Assembly (NCBI GenBank): GCA_026413225.1
Contig: CM048557.1
Span: forward strand, 2,728,001 to 2,792,000
Source: Otis tarda
Taxonomy: Eukaryota > Chordata > Aves > Otidiformes > Otididae
Reading direction: 5' to 3'
Length of the DNA stretch: 64,000 nt
In this document: in pieces, positions 62,601 through 64,000 of the stretch
Position numbering within the stretch: position 1 is the stretch's first letter
Layout of the letters: every line of letters starts with the position of its first letter
Made by a program: the position numbers and the translations under genes
The notes under the pieces: model-generated
What the model was told of the DNA's origin: nothing
The model's database searches: none
Seen by the model: only the letters and a program-made list of their open reading frames with translations

Positions 62601-63744
62601 GGTTTGGTGGGGTTGGTTTGTTTTTTTTTTTTTTGACCCACTCTTAAGGCTTTTGACATAAGGGGAGAAAATTCTCCTGAAACATTTGTTACACTACAAT
62701 TTGGCCTCTGTGCAGCAGCAGCACTGTGGGTATGCAAAGGAACACGGCGGTTCTTCGAACCTTTGTCTGTTTTTCAGTGGTATCTTATGCAGAAATCTTT
62801 GTGTTGTCTTATAGCAGCCACAAATCAGCTTTATTGAGGTTTAAATTCTCAAAACTATAATATACCTCCAAACCTATTTAGAAAGTCTTACATCTCCTCC
62901 AGTGGTGATAGGTCTAATATAATACCTGAGGGCTGTTAGTGTTACATACTTTTTTAATTACTTGAGAATTAAAAAGAGTATTCTTAATTTATTTTTTTTT
63001 TACCTTCTAAGCTGAAAATAGTTTTCTACATTACTTGAGCCTTACCCAACTGCAATGTGAGTTTTAGCAATCTGTCAGTAATACTTAACTGGAAACAAAT
63101 TATTTTCTCTTACTTTTTTCCTCTACCTTCCTTCCCCAAGGGCAACAGCCATTCTGGCATACTTACCCCAGGAACTTCTAGGTACTTCGTGTTATGAATA
63201 TTTTCATCAAGATGATATAGGACATCTTGCAGAATGTCATCGACAAGGTACGATTATTAATAATTCAGTAATGAAATTTTGTAAAAATATTGGGAACAAT
63301 TATGTGTGAAGAAAACCAAACAAACTTGAAAAGATTTGGATATCTCTATTTGCAAATGCTTTAGTTAAGAACATTGTGCTGCGTGTGTCAAACAATAGGA
63401 TTATTTTAGACTTCCATATTTTTTTAGTGAATATTTGAGGTTCAGGTTGGGTATGGGGAGATGACTGCAGAAATAGCATTTTTCTTCAGAGGTGAAGGGA
63501 GGAATTAACTTGAATTTTCCCTGGTAAGGGCTCTGCTTATGTAGTCATAGTGCCTGTTTGACACAAGGTTACTTGCTTTCTATCTGTCTTTAGTTTTGCA
63601 GACAAGAGAAAAAATCACAACTAACTGCTACAAGTTTAAAATAAAAGATGGTTCTTTTATTACATTGCGAAGTCGCTGGTTCAGTTTCATGAACCCTTGG
63701 ACCAAAGAAGTAGAATACATTGTCTCAACAAACACAGTTGTTTC
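44476..63744 (+). CDS. BMAL1: BMAL1 (ARNTL), circadian bHLH-PAS transcription factor, 5' part of the coding region (12 exons)
   Basis: Join: 44476-44615, 47789-47809, 48834-48872, 49216-49257, 50213-50370, 51830-51909, 52896-52988, 55012-55129, 57249-57398, 58637-58883, 63141-63247, 63594-63744. All introns are GT-AG, phases agree, and 1,346 nt encode 448 residues plus two bases of codon 449. Seen: NLS-type NRKRKG at residues 36-41; bHLH about 79-132 with His84, Glu88 and Arg92, matching the E-box-contacting H/E/R residues of mammalian BMAL1; PAS-A about 150-222 onward; PAS-B about 333-403. Known for the family: BMAL1 heterodimerises with CLOCK or NPAS2 in the nucleus, binds CACGTG E-boxes and drives PER, CRY, REV-ERB and ROR genes. 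The ATG has G at +4 but C at -3. The C-terminal transactivation region is outside the window. Identity is essentially certain; the start is chosen because it gives the canonical [11 protein letters not shown]-terminus. Confidence 0.98.
44616..47788 (+). other. BMAL1: BMAL1 intron (3.2 kb) with a CR1 3' end
   Basis: GTAAGT to TTTCAG. It carries the CR1 fragment near 46.4 kb and a 12-base poly-T at about 47,391. No other gene was recognised. Confidence 0.85.
46345..46466 (+). mobile_element. CR1 LINE 3' end
   Basis: GGTTGGACTAGATGACTTTT, then GAAGGTCCCTTCCAACTCTA and the terminal ATTCTATGATTCTGTGATTC, is the diagnostic CR1 3' end with its 8-bp tail repeats. It is 5'-truncated. At its left end a short duplicated motif, GATCTAGTTGG / GATCTAGTCGG, is present. 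Start approximate; end well defined. Confidence 0.9.
47789..47809 (+). CDS. BMAL1: BMAL1 21-nt microexon (alternative seven-residue insert)
   Basis: Acceptor TTTCCTTTCAG at 47778-47788 and donor GTAAGT from 47810 flank exactly 21 bases. Joined to the preceding CA, it gives Q-LDGFPFE and then E-G-MDTDKDD from the next exon. Both flanking junctions are phase 2, so skipping it leaves the frame intact and gives [10 protein letters not shown], the short form. I recall a comparable seven-residue insert in a long mammalian BMAL1 form, not verified here. The exon is far below normal exon-definition size, so inclusion is probably regulated. Confidence 0.88.
47810..48833 (+). other. BMAL1: BMAL1 intron (1.0 kb)
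   Basis: GTAAGT to TGCAG, downstream of the microexon. No repeat or gene recognised. T-rich patches near 48,150 and 48,515 could be binding sites for splicing regulators. Confidence 0.8.
48834..48872 (+). CDS. BMAL1: BMAL1 coding exon, acidic linker [10 protein letters not shown]
   Basis: Acceptor TTTCTGCAG ends at 48833 and the donor GTACTA starts at 48873. The 39-nt exon encodes [12 protein letters not shown] between the NLS and bHLH. Human BMAL1 has ESMDTDKDDPHG here. Phase 2 at both ends. Confidence 0.95.
48873..49215 (+). other. BMAL1: BMAL1 intron (343 bp)
   Basis: GTACTA to ACAG. Nothing notable. Confidence 0.85.
49216..49257 (+). CDS. BMAL1: BMAL1 coding exon, pre-bHLH segment [14 protein letters not shown]
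   Basis: Acceptor CTCAACAG ends at 49215 and the donor GTAATA starts at 49258. The 42-nt exon gives [14 protein letters not shown] and begins the helix leading into the bHLH basic region. Phase 2 at both ends, so this exon and the two upstream small exons are all symmetrical and could each be skipped without a frameshift. Confidence 0.95.
49258..50212 (+). other. BMAL1: BMAL1 intron (955 bp)
   Basis: GTAATA to TTTAG. The ORF running from 49,984 into the next exon is only the intron end in frame with bHLH coding sequence. Confidence 0.85.
50213..50370 (+). CDS. BMAL1: BMAL1 coding exon, bHLH domain
   Basis: Acceptor CTTTTTAG ends at 50212; donor GTAAGT from 50371. The 158-nt exon encodes the basic region and both helices, from [16 protein letters not shown] to AVQHMKTLR plus one base of Gly134. 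His84, Glu88 and Arg92 are the DNA-reading triad. Ser97 in MNSFIDE lies in a casein kinase 2 consensus and corresponds to mouse Ser90 once the seven microexon residues are subtracted. Confidence 0.98.
50371..51829 (+). other. BMAL1: BMAL1 intron (1.5 kb)
   Basis: GTAAGT to TTTAG. A-rich tracts near 51,663-51,700 and poly-T near 51,538; no gene seen. Confidence 0.85.
51830..51909 (+). CDS. BMAL1: BMAL1 coding exon, start of PAS-A
   Basis: Acceptor TTTCTTTAG ends at 51829; donor GTATGT from 51910. The 80-nt exon encodes [20 protein letters not shown] and on to LKHLILR, residues 134-160, joining the bHLH to PAS-A. Confidence 0.97.
51910..52895 (+). other. BMAL1: BMAL1 intron (986 bp)
   Basis: GTATGT to ATTAG. 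A small dyad GGCATGATGCC near 52,686 and no recognised repeat family. Confidence 0.85.
52896..52988 (+). CDS. BMAL1: BMAL1 coding exon, PAS-A core
   Basis: Acceptor CATAATTAG ends at 52895; donor GTATTC from 52989. The 93-nt exon encodes residues 161-191, from [17 protein letters not shown] to FKILNYSQ. This is the first PAS-A strands and helix used at the CLOCK interface. Phase 0 at both ends. Confidence 0.97.
52989..53818 (+). other. BMAL1: BMAL1 intron sequence upstream of the LTR
   Basis: The donor is GTATTC. Contains an exact 15-bp tandem duplication, TTATCTTCAAATTAA twice, at 53,492-53,521. Otherwise nothing recognised. Confidence 0.8.
53819..54942 (-). mobile_element. Solo LTR of an avian endogenous retrovirus, inserted in a BMAL1 intron
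   Basis: Begins TGTGGTGGATTGACCC and ends AACCCAATACA, so TG...CA ends are intact. The flanks GGATA (53,814-53,818) and GGATG (54,943-54,947) look like a 5-bp target-site duplication with one change, which would suit an ERVL-type integrase. Read on the minus strand it has TATA-like TATTTAAGAAA (about 54,753-54,763) and AATAAA (54,005-54,010), so it lies antisense to BMAL1. Internal repeats of GGGTCCCTTCCACGGG type give the long ORFs seen here, which are not genes. No gag, pol or env is present. The family is named from memory of bird genomes. Confidence 0.88.
55012..55129 (+). CDS. BMAL1: BMAL1 coding exon, PAS-A continuation
   Basis: Acceptor CAATCTCTACAG ends at 55011; donor GTAAGT from 55130. 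The 118-nt exon encodes residues 192-230, from [16 protein letters not shown] to RERLIDAK. Its branch point and polypyrimidine tract have to fit within the 69 bp left between an upstream LTR insertion and the exon. Confidence 0.97.
55130..57248 (+). other. BMAL1: BMAL1 intron (2.1 kb)
   Basis: GTAAGT to TATAG. Contains a (TATT)n run at about 55,488-55,505 and a patch of nested inverted repeats at 55,751-55,886. Opposite-strand ORFs at 55,918-56,531 have no recognisable homology. Confidence 0.8.
55751..55886. repeat. Nested inverted repeats
   Basis: CAGGAGCCA (55,751-55,759) pairs with TGGCTCCTG (55,878-55,886). Inside, CTCAGCTT and AAGCTGAG form a second hairpin near 55,797-55,821. This could be a decayed small palindromic element. 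Confidence 0.5.
57249..57398 (+). CDS. BMAL1: BMAL1 coding exon, PAS-A end and inter-PAS linker with SUMO site
   Basis: Acceptor TGCTATAG ends at 57248; donor GTAAGA from 57399. The 150-nt exon encodes residues 231-280, from [19 protein letters not shown] to STCSKKK. Lys266 in SVKVED fits the SUMO consensus and equals mouse Lys259 after subtracting the microexon. Confidence 0.97.
57399..58636 (+). other. BMAL1: BMAL1 intron (1.2 kb) with a CR1 3'-end fragment
   Basis: GTAAGA to TACAG. Holds the short minus-strand CR1 piece at about 58,060 and ends in an unusually long T-rich tract (58,596-58,632) before the CAGCAG acceptor. Confidence 0.85.
58055..58122 (-). mobile_element. CR1 LINE 3'-end fragment
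   Basis: ATCACAGAATCGTGGAACAG, then TTTGGGTTGGAAGGGACCTA and AAGGTCATTTAGTC, is the reverse complement of a CR1 3' terminus. Strongly truncated; the right boundary is uncertain. Confidence 0.85.
58637..58883 (+). CDS. BMAL1: BMAL1 coding exon, PAS-A/PAS-B linker and start of PAS-B
   Basis: Acceptor TTTTTACAG ends at 58636 after a long T-rich tract; donor GTAAGA from 58884. The 247-nt exon encodes residues 281-362, from [18 protein letters not shown] to GKFVFVDQ. A second AG at 58638-58639 makes a CAGCAG tandem acceptor that would drop Ala281. Differences from human include His-Pro-His for His-Ser-His and Lys-Pro-Thr for Lys-Ser-Met. Confidence 0.97.
59239..59288. repeat. 14-bp inverted repeat with TTCAAAG tandem core
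   Basis: TGTTTGAAAACTTT (59,239-59,252) is the exact reverse complement of AAAGTTTTCAAACA (59,275-59,288). The 22-nt loop is itself made of TTCAAAG/TTTTC repeats, so several alternative pairings exist. Confidence 0.9.
59898..60002 (+). repeat. G/T-only tract with five G runs (possible G-quadruplex)
   Basis: About 105 bases almost without A or C on the + strand. G runs occur at 59,902-59,905, 59,911-59,913, 59,926-59,929, 59,933-59,935 and 59,937-59,942, followed by T runs. Confidence 0.7.
62046..62061. repeat. Poly-C tract, 16 bases
   Basis: A run of C preceded by AGCCG. Likely length-variable and prone to sequencing error. Confidence 0.85.
63141..63247 (+). CDS. BMAL1: BMAL1 coding exon, PAS-B core
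   Basis: Acceptor CTTCCCCAAG ends at 63140; donor GTACGA from 63248. The 107-nt exon encodes residues 363-398, [20 protein letters not shown] through HLAECHRQ, which are identical to the mammalian protein as I recall it. Confidence 0.97.
63248..63593 (+). other. BMAL1: BMAL1 intron (346 bp)
   Basis: GTACGA to TTTAG. Nothing notable. Confidence 0.85.
63594..63744 (+). CDS. BMAL1: BMAL1 coding exon, PAS-B end (PAC)
   Basis: Acceptor GTCTTTAG ends at 63593; donor GTAAGT from 63745. The 151-nt exon encodes residues 399-448 plus two bases, from [20 protein letters not shown] to [10 protein letters not shown]. It closes PAS-B. The next exon, starting with one base to complete codon 449 (TC-, serine), is outside the window. 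Confidence 0.97.
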
Positions 63745-64000
63745 GTAAGTATTTTTTCCCTTAGCAGACAGATACAAATGCTGTTTGCTTTGCCTTAAAT
63801 ATGTGCATGTCTTCTATATGACAGTAGGTGTCTTCTCCAGATAACATCCAGAACTGCATCCCTGGGGAGACGGGAATTAGTTTAGTAATTGTAATCGTTT
63901 AGTAAGTGTTTATTAAAGCCTGCAGAAATACAAATATTTTCTTTCTTTGGGAAAACCTGAGGTTCCAGCCTTTGTAGGGAATTACAGGAGATGCATTTGC
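63745..64000 (+). other. BMAL1: Start of the next BMAL1 intron, cut by the window edge
   Basis: Begins GTAAGT. No exon follows within the remaining 250 bases, so the last part of the protein is off the window. Confidence 0.85.

Larger units (their letters stand above)
58884..63140 (+). other. BMAL1: BMAL1 intron (4.3 kb)
   Basis: GTAAGA to CCAAG. Holds a 14-bp inverted repeat, a G/T-only tract, a poly-C tract and an ORF with a reverse-transcriptase-like YADD motif (60,651-61,082). No independent gene was recognised. Confidence 0.8.

Overview
The window is vertebrate nuclear DNA from a bird. It carries the 5' two-thirds of the circadian clock gene BMAL1 (ARNTL) on the + strand. Twelve coding exons between 44,476 and 63,744 have GT-AG borders and consistent phases. 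Joined, they give about 449 residues: N-terminus with nuclear localisation signal, bHLH, PAS-A and PAS-B. The C-terminal exons, including the transactivation domain, lie beyond the right edge. The bird assignment rests on CR1 LINE 3' ends, two copies of an avian-type LTR of a kind I associate mainly with neoavian genomes, modest intron sizes and a protein very close to other vertebrate BMAL1.

Layout. 1-17,000: A/T-rich intergenic DNA upstream of the gene, with an old solo LTR (about 419-1565), two ancient MIR-like SINE relics and no convincing gene. About 17,040-18,440: CpG-island promoter. It holds the two hallmark ROR/REV-ERB response elements (17,679-17,689 and 17,721-17,731), three inverted CCAAT boxes 76-77 bp apart, and a perfect palindromic CRE next to a 17-bp tandem duplication. 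About 18,000-43,611: a large first intron with one clear CR1 fragment, many poly-T tracts and a few unexplained ORF clusters. 43,612-43,728: a probable 5'-UTR exon with two short uORFs. 44,468-63,744: coding exons, with small CR1 fragments and a younger solo LTR (53,819-54,942) that ends 69 bp before a PAS-A exon.

How the parts work together. ROR activators and REV-ERB repressors compete at the two ROREs to give rhythmic BMAL1 transcription. BMAL1 pairs with CLOCK or NPAS2 through bHLH and PAS and binds E-boxes in clock genes, including those encoding its own regulators. A 21-nt in-frame microexon and a CAGCAG tandem acceptor suggest several protein forms from this locus.

I found no unknown multi-gene system. 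The most useful less-expected items are the microexon, the NAGNAG acceptor, the LTR close to a splice acceptor, the promoter architecture, the loss of a phospho-acceptor threonine (alanine at residue 21) and a flip in A/T strand asymmetry at the promoter.
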